From contig JAQWNC010000026.1 of assembly GCA_029246505.1 (NCBI GenBank), positions 1 through 64,000 on the forward strand: DNA of 64,000 nt, given 5' to 3'. This stretch comes from Arenicellaceae bacterium. Its GTDB lineage: Bacteria > Pseudomonadota > Gammaproteobacteria > Arenicellales > Arenicellaceae. This document shows, one piece after another, positions 1-8,980 of this stretch. The stretch's first letter is position 1, and every line of letters begins with the position of its first letter. The notes below the pieces were generated by a model. It did no database searches. It saw nothing but the letters and a program-made list of their open reading frames with translations, and had not been told where the DNA came from. The translations under genes and the position numbers were made by a program.

Positions 1-1
1 A

Positions 2-100
2 CTACCCGAGCCTTGGGAGTCCCTTATCGGAGTGGTCGGAGCACGGAAGTTTGTAGCTGGCCCGGGAATTGGTATTCGTGCGCAGAGGATATCTGACTAG
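2..100 (+). CDS. possible 3' end of a truncated CDS
   Basis: The second forward frame is open from the window edge to a TAG at 98-100 and has coding-like codon use (frequent G in first positions). It gives about 32 residues ending in GIRAQRISD. No family is recognisable from so short a tail. The other two forward frames also stop within the first 100 bases, so this could be chance; confidence is low. Confidence 0.3.
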   Translation, partial: LPEPWESLIGVVGARKFVAGPGIGIRAQRISD

Positions 101-220
101 TATTTAACCTGATTCATGAAATAGATCGCGGCTTCTGGAGATATATAGGTTTCCGCTTATTGGATCATATGTCGCCATACCCAAAACGCGAGTCACATTC
201 TCATGATGTCCATCTTTGGA

Positions 221-679
221 TTATTGGCAATCATCCGGTGAAATTGTAACTTCAGGAAGATTGTCCCGCGCACCCTTTTGTCGGATTTCATTACGCATCT
301 CCATAAACCCTACCTTTTCTGAAGTGATAGCGCTTAATGCCATTTCTTCTTTTCCATTGCGAGCAGGCCAACCGAGAATTGTGATGGTTTCACCAATCTC
401 TGCAAATTCGCTATCGTGGCCATGTCTCTCCCATAGGCGAATCGCTTTGGTAGCAATATGCCAAGTCTCAACCCGGCCATCTGCACAAGTTGATTCTACT
501 ACCATAGTGATGTGTGGCTGCCTGTAATTGAACTCTTTAAGTATGCCAACTCGTTCAATTTTATTGTCAATATCGTAGATGGCGTAAGAGTGGTGAGCAC
601 TTGCCTCAGTTGTTCCAATCGCGAATAACGAGACAGAAATATAAACGCTACGAGTGAGTATATTCAGTGGGTTTTTCAT
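221..679 (-). CDS. DUF6152 family exported protein (short form)
   Basis: A 152-residue protein with an N-terminal signal peptide (about residues 1-28) followed at once by the HHS triplet (29-31) that marks the mature start of DUF6152 proteins. The family's usual W-x-N-P-H motif appears as YRQPH (52-56), so Trp and Asn are lost. A typical WHIATKAIRLWERHG stretch and a GETITILGWPARNG strand follow. The function of the family is unknown; a small periplasmic beta-barrel or OB-like fold is an inference. It lies 147 bp downstream of an esterase gene on the same strand, with a dispersed repeat between them. This is the most divergent of the DUF6152 copies in the window. Confidence 0.8.
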   Translation of the reverse strand: MKNPLNILTRSVYISVSLFAIGTTEASAHHSYAIYDIDNKIERVGILKEFNYRQPHITMVVESTCADGRVETWHIATKAIRLWERHGHDSEFAEIGETITILGWPARNGKEEMALSAITSEKVGFMEMRNEIRQKGARDNLPEVTISPDDCQ

Positions 680-796
680 TTACTTTATTCCTGCGCATCT
701 GTGTTGAACCAACATATTCAGGTTTTCTATTATGGGGTGTACCTAAATAGGTGAGGTATAAGCTCGGTAGTGCGCTACTATTGGGAATGTTAAACT

Positions 797-826
797 GAAT
801 GGCCGCTTTGGGTAATTAGCTGCTGT
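797..826 (-). repeat. dispersed ~30-bp inverted repeat, copy 1
   Basis: Starts GAATGGCCGCTTTGGGTAAT; the left arm and core match the family, while the right arm is degraded. It ends immediately beside the stop codon of the esterase gene (827-829). Confidence 0.6.
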
Positions 827-1711
827 CTACGGTTCCGATAGCCATCCTAAAGCCACAAGAAATTCGTCCATACGTTTGAGGGTATCCGCGTAAGCCGAGC
901 CATCTCCACGACCAAAATTAAAGAATCCGTGATCCTCGCCGTCATAGCCTACTAACTCAGCCTGATTACCTACTGCCAGCATCGCTTCGGTAAATAATTC
1001 GGAATGTGAGTAGGGCACGGTACCATCGGCCTTACCATGGAAAATAATTGTTGGTGGGTTTTCAGTCCCTATATGGTGATATGGTGACAAAGATTCTCGA
1101 CTAGCGTACCCAATAATGTTCGGGTTACCACCTAGTGGCTTGACATCCGAACGTCCTTCTATTGGTACAAAAACTAACCCTGGGTTAAACAGCACGAGCG
1201 CGTCAGGTGCCGATCTAATATTAGAATCATCATTCGGGGCATCATGTTCCGGCAGGAGGGCGACAGCAGCAGCTAGTTGTCCGCCCGCAGATCCACCTGC
1301 CGCAGTGATGCGGTTAGGATCCACCCCCAAGCGACTAGCATTACTACGTACCCACCGCATTGCTGATTTCGCGTCTTGAACAGCAAACTCTATAGTTGTG
1401 CCGTTTCTATTAAGGACCCGATAATCCGCAGTGATCGCCACCATGCCGCGCGACGCAAAATATCTCGCTTGATTTTCAAATTGGGACGGTGAGCCTGTAA
1501 CAAAACCGCCTCCGAAGTAAAACACAACCGCTGGACGAGATTGAGAAGCATCGTGTCCATCCGGCTCAAAAATCCAAGCTTTTAGATCGACCTGTTCGAC
1601 GGACTTGAACGTCTCCACTCTTGCACCCGCCATTTCCGGCGGATAGTTGGATTGGGCGAGGATAGCCGTTGGTAGCAATAAAAGACTTAGGGCGGTGATT
1701 GCGTATTTCAT
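827..1711 (-). CDS. exported alpha/beta-hydrolase (acetyl-esterase/lipase-like)
   Basis: A 294-residue secreted hydrolase of the alpha/beta fold. The ATG at 1711 was chosen over an upstream one at 1729 because it has a GGAG site at the right spacing and begins directly with a signal peptide (about 1-19, ending ILAQ). Visible motifs are an FGGG oxyanion-hole segment (66-69, replacing the usual HGGG), the nucleophile elbow GGSAGG (139-144, Ser141), an acid in HGKADG (Asp229) and the catalytic His in GEDHGF (His261). These place it near hormone-sensitive-lipase or BD-FAE type esterases that act on small acyl esters; the exact substrate cannot be read. It is followed on the same strand by a DUF6152 gene. 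Confidence 0.85.
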   Translation of the reverse strand: MKYAITALSLLLLPTAILAQSNYPPEMAGARVETFKSVEQVDLKAWIFEPDGHDASQSRPAVVFYFGGGFVTGSPSQFENQARYFASRGMVAITADYRVLNRNGTTIEFAVQDAKSAMRWVRSNASRLGVDPNRITAAGGSAGGQLAAAVALLPEHDAPNDDSNIRSAPDALVLFNPGLVFVPIEGRSDVKPLGGNPNIIGYASRESLSPYHHIGTENPPTIIFHGKADGTVPYSHSELFTEAMLAVGNQAELVGYDGEDHGFFNFGRGDGSAYADTLKRMDEFLVALGWLSEP

Positions 1712-1919
1712 AGTTTCTCCACTGGTCAAATGTACGAGTTAGATATGTTGGTAAAACTACTATTGACTTGATTCTATATTTAAATAGGCTTTTGATGACA
1801 AATTTTAGAATAAGGATTATTCATCATTTTATCTTGGGATATTCGAAGTCCGACTGCCTTACGCTAATTACGCCTGATAAACAGTCAATAAATTGTTAAA
1901 CACTATAACGCTGTAGAAA

Positions 1920-2459
1920 TTAATCTGAGTTTTTAGGTCGGGGTAGCTTTTGAATAAACAGAGTAACTTCGCCAACTTTAAAACCGAACTTTGTTAAAGC
2001 CGCTTTATTGATTAGCGAGTTCTCATTCACTAGATACATCCAATCGTCAAAACTGATATTCCAGTTAGAACCATCCACTTCCAATAGAACACTGTATTGC
2101 CAATTCATTGCAATACCGTTAGTACCGCCATTGGCTGGCGTTAGAACATCGTTTGCAGTTCCACTGTAGCGGCCGTTTTCGAGTTTGATTAGGTTCCAGC
2201 TGCGATGTTGTTGTTCACCATCGTTGTAGATAAAAGTTTCGTCAAGAATGCCTTGGTTCCCTTCCCATTGCCCATTTAACTCAGCAGTGAAGGTGCGTAT
2301 TACTTTGCCGGAACGCCCCTGGACGATACCCCAAGCTTTCAAGTCCCCATTAAAAAAGGAGTCCAGTTCAAGTTGGGGATGTGTGTTGGTATAGTCATCC
2401 AAAGTGGTCGTGCAACCTACTATTGATAAAAGTAACAGCGTTAATCCAAGTTTTTGCAT
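1920..2459 (-). CDS. DUF3833 family lipoprotein
   Basis: A 179-residue protein with a lipobox (IVGC, Cys16), hence a predicted membrane-anchored lipoprotein. The segment FFNGDLKAWGIVQGRSGKV and the later NWQYSVLLEVDG / FDDWMYLV stretches are characteristic of DUF3833, a family of unknown biochemical role with a lipocalin-like beta-rich pattern. In other gammaproteobacteria DUF3833 genes commonly sit in a cluster with cyclopropane-fatty-acid and flavin amine oxidase genes. That cluster is absent here; only a small membrane ORF lies 9 bp upstream. Confidence 0.85.
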   Translation of the reverse strand: MQKLGLTLLLLSIVGCTTTLDDYTNTHPQLELDSFFNGDLKAWGIVQGRSGKVIRTFTAELNGQWEGNQGILDETFIYNDGEQQHRSWNLIKLENGRYSGTANDVLTPANGGTNGIAMNWQYSVLLEVDGSNWNISFDDWMYLVNENSLINKAALTKFGFKVGEVTLFIQKLPRPKNSD

Positions 2460-2468
2460 TTGATATAC

Positions 2469-2702
2469 CTAGGTAGTTGTATTTTCATTGATTCTTATTC
2501 TCAACTTCCTATCTAGGTGAAATAAGCTTGGGCGTAATAAAGCCCAACTGCTGGCGAGAATTAAGATAGTTGATAAGAGGCCGAAGGGGAATTCGACTAC
2601 TTTAAATCGCCAGCCCGCGAGATAGGAGATCGTGCCAAAGCATCCTCCGAATAAGCTAATTACAACCGTCGGGAGTTGCCCTATTTGCCATTTTATCATC
2701 AA
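2469..2702 (-). CDS. small membrane protein upstream of DUF3833 gene
   Basis: A 77-residue protein with two hydrophobic stretches (about 10-30 and 38-58) and a basic C-terminal tail. It ends 9 bp before the DUF3833 start, so the two are probably co-transcribed. No strong ribosome site precedes the tandem ATGs. I do not recognise a family. It may be the remnant of a larger membrane protein of the usual DUF3833 neighbourhood, but this is speculation. Confidence 0.5.
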   Translation of the reverse strand: MMIKWQIGQLPTVVISLFGGCFGTISYLAGWRFKVVEFPFGLLSTILILASSWALLRPSLFHLDRKLRIRINENTTT

Positions 2703-3146
2703 TATTGTCGTTGTTGGCTTAAACTATCTCTACGTGACCTATAGGAAAATAGATCATTTTCTCTTTAAAAGGACAATGCCATTAGCGGTCTGGATCTATG
2801 CCGGGATGAGATTACACCTTCTAGCGTGGAAGAGATGCAAAAAAAAGTAGCTATCTACTTTGAGAAGTTCTAGTTTTATTTAGCCTTCAGGATCGGAGGG
2901 GGTAGCCCATCCGAAAACTTCCAGTTAAGGGGTATCAATACGTAAGCTGCTATAAAAATCATGATTATTTAGACATACGATCACGAAAACAGGTATCTCA
3001 AGGTCGCCGTATATCGATAAGGTCTTTCATGGTGTCTAGCTTCTCTTCGTCTTAACCTACCTCTGAGAGGTCTTCAAGCATCTTCTCTCATTTACTAGGC
3101 TATGTAATAATGAACCATGTTCAAATTTGACCTTTCATTTTAATAT
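2703..3146. other. gap without recognised gene
   Basis: About 440 bases of AT-rich sequence with short, unconvincing open frames on both strands. No repeat copy, hairpin or RNA gene was seen. The end of the gap holds the upstream region of the lipoprotein gene at 3147. Confidence 0.5.
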
Positions 3147-3482
3147 ATGATTTTAAATATACGTCAGTTTATTGCTCTGCTTTTAGTTGTTATTTTTTGT
3201 ACAAGTTGCGGTGGTGATGGGAGTACAGATACCGGCGCTGCTACAGCTGCTTATGCCCCTCCCGCTACAGTGGCTACACCTGAACCTGAACCTGAACCTG
3301 AACCGGTAGAGCTTATTAGAAATGTAGTTGACGACTGGGGTAGCAATTGTCCTATGCAGAATAGTACCTCGTGTGGTGGCTATGGAGTAGCATTGGTACC
3401 CGGCCCCCCTAAGGGCCTTGCTTGTGGGCCAGGTACGGCAGTTGGTCAATGGGTACAAAACTTTGAATGGGTACCGTGCTAA
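3147..3482 (+). CDS. small Cys-rich lipoprotein with Glu-Pro repeat linker
   Basis: A 111-residue predicted lipoprotein: hydrophobic signal (1-20) ending in a Cys-containing lipobox (FCTSC). A Thr/Ala/Pro-rich spacer follows, then four Glu-Pro units, then a compact C-terminal part with four cysteines (NCPMQ, TSCGG, LACGP, VPC). The layout is a lipid anchor, an extended EP linker and a small disulfide-stabilised domain, suggesting display of a small domain away from the membrane. No family is recognised. It stands alone, with no obvious operon partner. Confidence 0.6.
   Translation: MILNIRQFIALLLVVIFCTSCGGDGSTDTGAATAAYAPPATVATPEPEPEPEPVELIRNVVDDWGSNCPMQNSTSCGGYGVALVPGPPKGLACGPGTAVGQWVQNFEWVPC
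3279..3302 (+). repeat. in-frame hexanucleotide tandem repeat CCTGAA x4
   Basis: Four exact CCTGAA units encode (Pro-Glu)4 in the lipoprotein linker. Because the unit is a multiple of three, copy-number change would alter linker length without shifting frame. Confidence 0.9.
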
Positions 3483-3623
3483 AAGTTCAAGGTACCTAAA
3501 CGGCTTAGCTTCACTCAATATGGGACTTCCTTGGATCTCCTGATAAAAATAGTACGCTAGGTTTTGCTCATAAAATAATTTCCTGCACCAAGATAGTCCT
3601 TTAGTTCTTGGTGATGACTTGCA

Positions 3624-3821
3624 ATGCCTAAAAATTGGCGTCGCGATATCAGAATAGACGAAAAGAATATGCGTAAGATGGAAGATCTAGGTTTTACGGT
3701 ATTCGAAATTTGGGAGTGTAAGTTAAATACGGGAAACTTTTCAGTAGTAGTTCAGTTTATACAACTTATAATTGGAAGAGGTTTTAAACCGGTTATCGGC
3801 CAATACGTAGGAATTCCTTAG
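3624..3821 (+). pseudogene. remnant of Vsr-type very-short-patch repair endonuclease
   Basis: A 65-codon open frame whose first half reads like the central Vsr segment: WRRDIRID, then LGFTVFEIWECKL (Vsr proteins carry N-x-x-RD followed by GW-x-V-x-x-IWECE). The N-terminal half with the catalytic region and FWHGH motif is missing, and a TGA lies in frame just upstream (3615-3617). The last ~28 residues do not resemble Vsr. No intact DNA cytosine methyltransferase, the usual partner, is present nearby. Best read as the decayed remains of a restriction/modification-associated locus. Confidence 0.6.
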
Positions 3822-4317
3822 TCGCTAACCTTTATGTCAGAAAAGTATGCTGTGGTGCCAGAATTAATCCACAATCCAATACGACTAGATTTATCTCCCA
3901 ACTTCAGATCCTTAAAAATTAGATTCGGCTGCTCGGCGTCATTCAGATAAAGCTCTTAATTAGTGATTTATCTGATGTTTTTGTAACTCATGATGAAATA
4001 AGTTCCATTAAATTTGTACATGAAACGCGCTGGTATATGGAAGAGAAATCTATTTGGTCAGAGTTCATGTTGAACAAGTAAGTTATAAATCCTTTGCTCG
4101 ACTGAGGCGAAAAATTTAACGCGGAAACTCGGACAAGGCACTTAATTAGGAAGTAATAAATCTACAAGGCCAGGTTATTACGAACGGCTGCTTTATACTC
4201 AAAGCGGACATTAGTAATGTAGCGAGCAGCTCTTATCTAAAGACTCGGCATCCCTCATTAAAAGCACAGAGAGTATTTCCTATGTGCTTCCAATTTATGG
4301 AAAGTCACATGGTTTGA
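3822..4317. other. gap with decayed sequence and one dispersed repeat
   Basis: Holds a short open frame ending at 4081 (tail ...WSEFMLNK) that is not recognisable, and a dispersed-repeat copy at 4182-4212. Together with the vsr fragment just upstream it looks like degraded accessory DNA. Confidence 0.45.
4182..4212 (+). repeat. dispersed inverted repeat, copy 2 (divergent)
   Basis: Arms GAACGGCTG and CAAAGCGGACATT surround a changed core. The preceding AAGGCCAGGTT also occurs upstream of copy 4 (near 8598), so the repeated unit may extend beyond the palindrome. Confidence 0.5.
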
Positions 4318-5577
4318 CTAGCGGATCACAGTCGGTGCTACGGTTGAACCAGCAGCTCCCATAGTTGGAATGGTTGGAACAATCAGTGTTGATATGTAGC
4401 ATGACTGGTCAGCTGATCTTGGTTGGTTATTTTTAGCAATTTCCTGAATACGCTCATTCTCGCAGTCGGCGGCTAGCACCTCCAGATCAACATCTTCGAG
4501 CAGGTGGATGCCGCTAGCAAGCCAACTAACGTGCCCAGGCACGGAATACGCGGGCTCACGCGTCTGCGCTGAACCAATTCTGCTCTCGATACTTTTCGTA
4601 TCCGCGCTTACTAAGACAGGCGCACGGTTAATGGTCCACTGAACAGCTCTGAGGCTTAATCCAGTTCCTCCAGGCATGACTTCCTGACTTTGCCCAAAGT
4701 TATAATACTTCTTACGATCATCGCGTGGATCATCGGGGTTGGAGGTCCAAAATTTTGCGGCCCAACCAGTTCGGATGAGTAGAGCGTCGCCAGGGTGAAT
4801 GTCGTTTACAGTCAGGCCCTGACGAATCAAAGCTTGCTCGAGGTCTTCCGGGGTAAATTCATAAACTGAAGGTGGGAATTGATCGGGATCACGTCCGGCG
4901 GCCGACTCTCGCTCTCGTAGTAGCTGCCCAACGTCAATCAGAATCGCCCGCGCGATGATAGTTCCCACGTTCTGAATGCCGAGTTTATTATGGCCGCGGA
5001 AGATATAATTGGCTTTCGGGTTACCCTTCGGCAGGTCACCAGGATCGCCTTCTGCTAGCAGATGGTTGGCAGGATCGCGAACGTCATAACAGTTATAGGC
5101 TATACCTTTCATAGTTGCATGTAGGAAACCGTCTAGTTGAGTGCCAATCTCGCCTTGCAATATGCCCTTCCGATCTGGATTGTGAGTACTATTACCTATA
5201 GTTTCATCAACGATAAATATCGCTTCCTCGGCACCACGGCCGGGCCAAGGCGCCAAGTCGGTCTTGAAATCAAAATAGCCATCAAAACCCATTTGTCCTG
5301 GTTCAATCACGTGCGCGAGATTGTAGACTTTTCCAGATTGAATCAAGCTCAGGTTTTTACTCACTCTATCCGGAGTGAGGTAATTTTGGTTGCCCAACTC
5401 ATCATCTGGCCCCCATTTGCGTGTCGTCGGATTATCGCAAGCATCCGGCAGTGTGATTACTTCAGAAATAGGGTCCATCGAAGGAATGACTTCTGACTCT
5501 TGCGCCTCGATCGAGGAAACGCCTATCAGGAAGAGTCCAGTGACTAATATTATGGCTTGTTTAACGTGATTTGCCAC
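4318..5577 (-). CDS. exported cyclase-family (kynurenine formamidase-like) hydrolase
   Basis: A 419-residue protein with a signal peptide (about 1-25) and the body of the cyclase / arylformamidase-like family (PF04199): WGPDDELGNQNYLTP near 55-69, GTQLDGFLH (145-153) and a PGDALLIRTGW segment. Family members are usually metal-dependent and carry H-x-GTH-x-D-x3-H. Here the segment is GTQLDGFLH, so one usual His is Gln, which may change metal binding. The gene starts with GTG at 5577, sharing one base with the TAG stop of the sugar dehydrogenase gene, so translation is probably coupled. The substrate is unknown; a cyclic amide or ester is the family expectation. Confidence 0.8.
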   Translation of the reverse strand: MANHVKQAIILVTGLFLIGVSSIEAQESEVIPSMDPISEVITLPDACDNPTTRKWGPDDELGNQNYLTPDRVSKNLSLIQSGKVYNLAHVIEPGQMGFDGYFDFKTDLAPWPGRGAEEAIFIVDETIGNSTHNPDRKGILQGEIGTQLDGFLHATMKGIAYNCYDVRDPANHLLAEGDPGDLPKGNPKANYIFRGHNKLGIQNVGTIIARAILIDVGQLLRERESAAGRDPDQFPPSVYEFTPEDLEQALIRQGLTVNDIHPGDALLIRTGWAAKFWTSNPDDPRDDRKKYYNFGQSQEVMPGGTGLSLRAVQWTINRAPVLVSADTKSIESRIGSAQTREPAYSVPGHVSWLASGIHLLEDVDLEVLAADCENERIQEIAKNNQPRSADQSCYISTLIVPTIPTMGAAGSTVAPTVIR

Positions 5578-6875
5578 TACTGAAGTTCTGTACTTACTGG
5601 CTCGAGACGTAACAGCGCGCCATTCTCGTCCTCGGTCAGCAGATATAGCAGGCCATCTGGACCCTGTCGAACATCACGAATTCGCTGGCGTAGCTCTCTA
5701 AGAAGTGACTCTCGAGCGACTTCCTCACCACTGTCGTTGAGCTCGATCCGCTGAAGATGCCCCGTGCCTGGAATTTGGCCTTCCTGCATTGATCCGACGA
5801 AAAGGTTCCCCTGCCATTCGGGAAAACGATCCCCCAAGTAAATGGCGAGACCGGACGGGGCGATTGAAGGAACCCAAAGAACAGTAGGTTCCTGCATACC
5901 CTTTTCCCAAAATTGCTTCGTGACGCGTTGTCCGTCGTAATGACGGCCATAAGAAACGACTGGCCACCCGTAGTTACTGCCCGGCTGGATCGTATTCAGT
6001 TCGTCACCGTTCTGCGGACCGTGCTCAGTTAAATACACAACGCCGGTTTCTGGATGCACTGCTAGCCCTTGCTGATTGCGGTGCCCATAGGAATAAATCT
6101 CCGGTTTGTGGCTCGCAAGGCCAACAAACGGATTATCGTCTGGCACTGAACCGTCGTCGTTGATGCGAAGCAGCTTGCCGAGGTGACTGTCTAGGTTCTG
6201 GGCTAGTGGTGCTTTACCGAAAAAAGTAACCGTTCCGTCGTCTCGTTCCAGACCGAATGCACCGCCCATAGTCATGTACAACTTTCCATCCGGTGCAAAC
6301 GTCAGGCGCGCAGAGGCTGTAAACTCGCCATCCGCTCTCGGGTGATCAGGGGGTGCTCGACGGTTCCAGGGCTCCACCACAAGCAAGTCTTCAAGATCCC
6401 GAAGGGTCGTTCCATCGAGGCGGCCCCGCACAAGTGCGACTGTTCCGACATCATCGGCCAGGGCCCTCGTGTACGTCAGGTAGACGAGGTGGTTACTCTC
6501 GAACTGCGGATGAAGCGCGACCTCCATCAGACCGAAAAATCTTATGGCCATAATGTCGTCCGGTAATCCGTCGATCGGATCTGGAAGTAGCACGCCGTCC
6601 CGCACCATGCGCAGAGTTCCGGTACGCTCGGTAATCAGCATGTCGCCGTCGGGCAGGAATGCCAACGACCACGGGTGTGACAAACCACGAACGACGGGTA
6701 CTACACGGACTTCATTGATTTTGTGCGTGTTGATGACGAACGGCTGCCGAGACAACTCGACCCGAGGCAGCCCGGGGTCGTCCTGCGCATAGCCGGCACG
6801 GATGATAAATAGCGCAAGGCTAATCCCAAGAAATACGTGTCGAACGCTTGAAATTGAGTTCTTTTGAGTCATCAT
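5577..6875 (-). CDS. exported PQQ-dependent sugar (aldose) dehydrogenase-type beta-propeller
   Basis: A 432-residue protein with an N-terminal signal (to about residue 30) and the six-bladed glucose/sorbosone dehydrogenase fold (PF07995). Visible motifs are HPWSLAFLPDGDMLITER near the start of the domain, SYGHRNQQGLAVHP, and EHGPQNGDELN, which in characterised enzymes lie around the PQQ/calcium site. The predicted role is periplasmic oxidation of aldoses or similar hydroxyl compounds with electrons passed to the respiratory chain. No PQQ biosynthesis gene is in the window. It is upstream of, and overlaps by one base, the cyclase-family gene, forming a two-gene operon. Confidence 0.85.
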   Translation of the reverse strand: MMTQKNSISSVRHVFLGISLALFIIRAGYAQDDPGLPRVELSRQPFVINTHKINEVRVVPVVRGLSHPWSLAFLPDGDMLITERTGTLRMVRDGVLLPDPIDGLPDDIMAIRFFGLMEVALHPQFESNHLVYLTYTRALADDVGTVALVRGRLDGTTLRDLEDLLVVEPWNRRAPPDHPRADGEFTASARLTFAPDGKLYMTMGGAFGLERDDGTVTFFGKAPLAQNLDSHLGKLLRINDDGSVPDDNPFVGLASHKPEIYSYGHRNQQGLAVHPETGVVYLTEHGPQNGDELNTIQPGSNYGWPVVSYGRHYDGQRVTKQFWEKGMQEPTVLWVPSIAPSGLAIYLGDRFPEWQGNLFVGSMQEGQIPGTGHLQRIELNDSGEEVARESLLRELRQRIRDVRQGPDGLLYLLTEDENGALLRLEPVSTELQ

Positions 6876-7025
6876 ATCTATCTCTCTATTGGAATGCGAT
6901 CAGGTATAGGCAGCATAAACTCCCCATTTCCCAACATCAAGAAGTATCAACCAGACCAAAACTTCCTACCGCTTACGTTGCCTGGTGACACTAATGCGGT
7001 TAGCATCGTTACCGGGGGCTTTTTT

Positions 7026-7057
7026 GAATGACCGCTATGGGCAAATAATCGGTCATT
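7026..7057 (-). repeat. dispersed inverted repeat, copy 3
   Basis: Well-preserved arms: GAATGACCG at 7026-7034 and CGGTCATT at 7050-7057. It lies 115 bp beyond the 3' end of the dioxygenase gene. Confidence 0.75.
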
Positions 7058-7172
7058 TAAAAGTTTGAGAAAATTCCTGGAGCTGACTTTCAAGACTCGT
7101 CATTAGGTGGCTGGAATATAAGATGGTAAATAGTAGCCGCCTCGATAACATTTAGGTACGTCACTAAAGCAG

Positions 7173-8393
7173 CTATTTTTTTAAAAAGAAAACCCCTTGC
7201 TGGTCTTCCTCATAATAATTTTCCGGCCAATCTTCACTACAAAAATAGTGTGTAACCAAAGACTTTCTGGTCAAAGATGGATTATTAATCGGCGTACCAC
7301 CGTGTAATAAGTGCGCGTGCCAAATAAAAACGTCACCTTTTTTTGCACTAAACTCCAATGGCTCTATACCGCTGTTAATTAACTGCTGCTCAATATACTC
7401 AATACATTGCGGCTTCTCATCCAAATTCAAATTATATCGGCCGTTACTGAAACGATACGGCGGTATCTTGTGACTACCGGGGTAATACCTTAAAGGGCCT
7501 GCATCTGGATCTACATCTTCTAATGCTATCCAAGAGGCCACCATTTGATTACGGGTCAGCGGTGGCATGAAAAAAGTATCAAAATGATCTGGCTGCTGGG
7601 AGCCTCGCTCAAAATACAATGAATTACAAATCATTGGCGTACCTCCAATTAACGGCAGTAAAGAATCCCGCAATTTTTCACTTAACAAGTACTTACGAAG
7701 TTCAGCCGATTCCAAATGTAGATCATTCAATTTGTATGAAGTCTCGCGTAACCCAGGATCAGCATCGGCAAATGAAATGCGTTGCTCCATGTCAGTACCA
7801 ATGTGCTCATCAACTGTGATACTAGCTGAGTAGTTAGTTCGGTTACCCCAGGCTGACTCGATAAGCTCTTTTAATTTATCTACTTCTTCAACTGAGCAAA
7901 ACTGGTTTATTACAAAAAACCCATCTTCTTGCCACTTTTTATAAGCCAACGCATTGATCTGTGTATTTGGTATTGACATATCACGCTTTTGGAAATAGCT
8001 ATTCACGCCAGCAACACTTTCATCGATTTCTACCTCGATCGTAAAAGTTTCTTTTCCACCCGGCCAACGAGCCACCAGTTGGACATCTTTATACCAATCC
8101 ACGTTTTTACTTGAAAGATCCGCATTAATATCAAAAAGCGAATTAAACCCGGTGCAGAACTGCCCGGTTAAGCCGTCACTAACATCTGCCCTGTGCTCAA
8201 GAGCAACCGGCAGTGACACACCAGCTGTTTCAAGCTTTATCTCCAGTCCCGACAAATCGAACGGTTGGTCAAACGCGAGCCAACCACGCACTTCTAGCTC
8301 AGGTTTTGCAATGGCTAATCCTTGTTTAGGCGAATCTAAATCTTTATGCACCAAAGCAATGAAGGGAGCCGTTTTCTTAAAAAAACCAAACAT
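7173..8393 (-). CDS. phytanoyl-CoA dioxygenase (PhyH) family protein with extra N-terminal domain
   Basis: A 406-residue protein without a signal peptide. Residues ~150-406 form a non-haem Fe(II)/2-oxoglutarate oxygenase of the PhyH type. The metal triad is visible as H-x-D (His270, Asp272 in DHFD) and His364 (HLLHGG), with Arg376 (TRKS) in the position that binds 2-oxoglutarate. The first ~140 residues are an additional beta-rich domain (LEVRGWLAFDQPFDLSGLEI) not normally part of PhyH; related arrangements occur in proteins linked to surface glycans. Hydroxylation is the expected reaction and the substrate is unknown. It appears monocistronic. Confidence 0.85.
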   Translation of the reverse strand: MFGFFKKTAPFIALVHKDLDSPKQGLAIAKPELEVRGWLAFDQPFDLSGLEIKLETAGVSLPVALEHRADVSDGLTGQFCTGFNSLFDINADLSSKNVDWYKDVQLVARWPGGKETFTIEVEIDESVAGVNSYFQKRDMSIPNTQINALAYKKWQEDGFFVINQFCSVEEVDKLKELIESAWGNRTNYSASITVDEHIGTDMEQRISFADADPGLRETSYKLNDLHLESAELRKYLLSEKLRDSLLPLIGGTPMICNSLYFERGSQQPDHFDTFFMPPLTRNQMVASWIALEDVDPDAGPLRYYPGSHKIPPYRFSNGRYNLNLDEKPQCIEYIEQQLINSGIEPLEFSAKKGDVFIWHAHLLHGGTPINNPSLTRKSLVTHYFCSEDWPENYYEEDQQGVFFLKK

Positions 8394-8980
8394 TTGAATA
8401 TTAGATCATAGATTTATAATTAAACTGACAATAACTTTCTAGAAGCTATCTAGATGAAGGTCATTATATCGCTCGATTAGCAGAAAAGGTCTAAAATTAG
8501 TTGGTGCAAATTAGCCAACTCCCACATAGATTTGTTAAGCCTGTCGAAATGACTTAACCAAAATGGGTTACGTTTTCTGAAATTCCTAGACACTACCAAA
8601 GGCCAGGTTTTGTCAGTTTGAGTAATTTAGTCTCAACCGTGAATGGCCGTTAATTATCTAAAGTAGTCATTCACTTAAATATTTACTACGTATTAAGAAC
8701 GCCGACTCGGAGCGTTCTACTTCAGAATAACTAGCAGATAAAGTTGTTATGATCTTAAACTCCTTTTGCAGACCTTGATTAACTGGTGTTTTTTCTCTGC
8801 GGGTACACATTTCCTAGCTACGTACATCTCAAACCAATTGCGTCACTACCTCCAAGGGATATATAAATGAAGATGTATAACTGCCAATCCTACAAAGAAT
8901 TTGTCAGGTAGTGCATGACAGTTGTTTACAATGACTAACAGCATTATCCTTATAACTCATAACCTATAACTATAGATTTA
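8394..8980. other. divergent intergenic region with repeat and hairpin
   Basis: 587 bases between divergently transcribed genes. It contains dispersed-repeat copy 4 (8641-8672) and a 7-bp inverted repeat AGAACGC / GCGTTCT (8696-8718). Promoters for both flanking genes should lie here, but none is clear enough to place. Confidence 0.5.
8641..8672 (+). repeat. dispersed inverted repeat, copy 4
   Basis: GAATGGCCG ... GTAGTCATTC with core TTAATTATCTAAA. It is preceded by GGTTTTGTCAG (near 8606), which also precedes copy 5. Confidence 0.75.

Noticed and set aside
2632-2850. 72-codon forward frame overlapping the small DUF3833-linked membrane gene
   Set aside because: Antisense to a better candidate and without start signals.
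3279-3302. Hexanucleotide repeat as a phase-variation switch
   Set aside because: The unit is six bases, so copy-number change cannot shift the reading frame.
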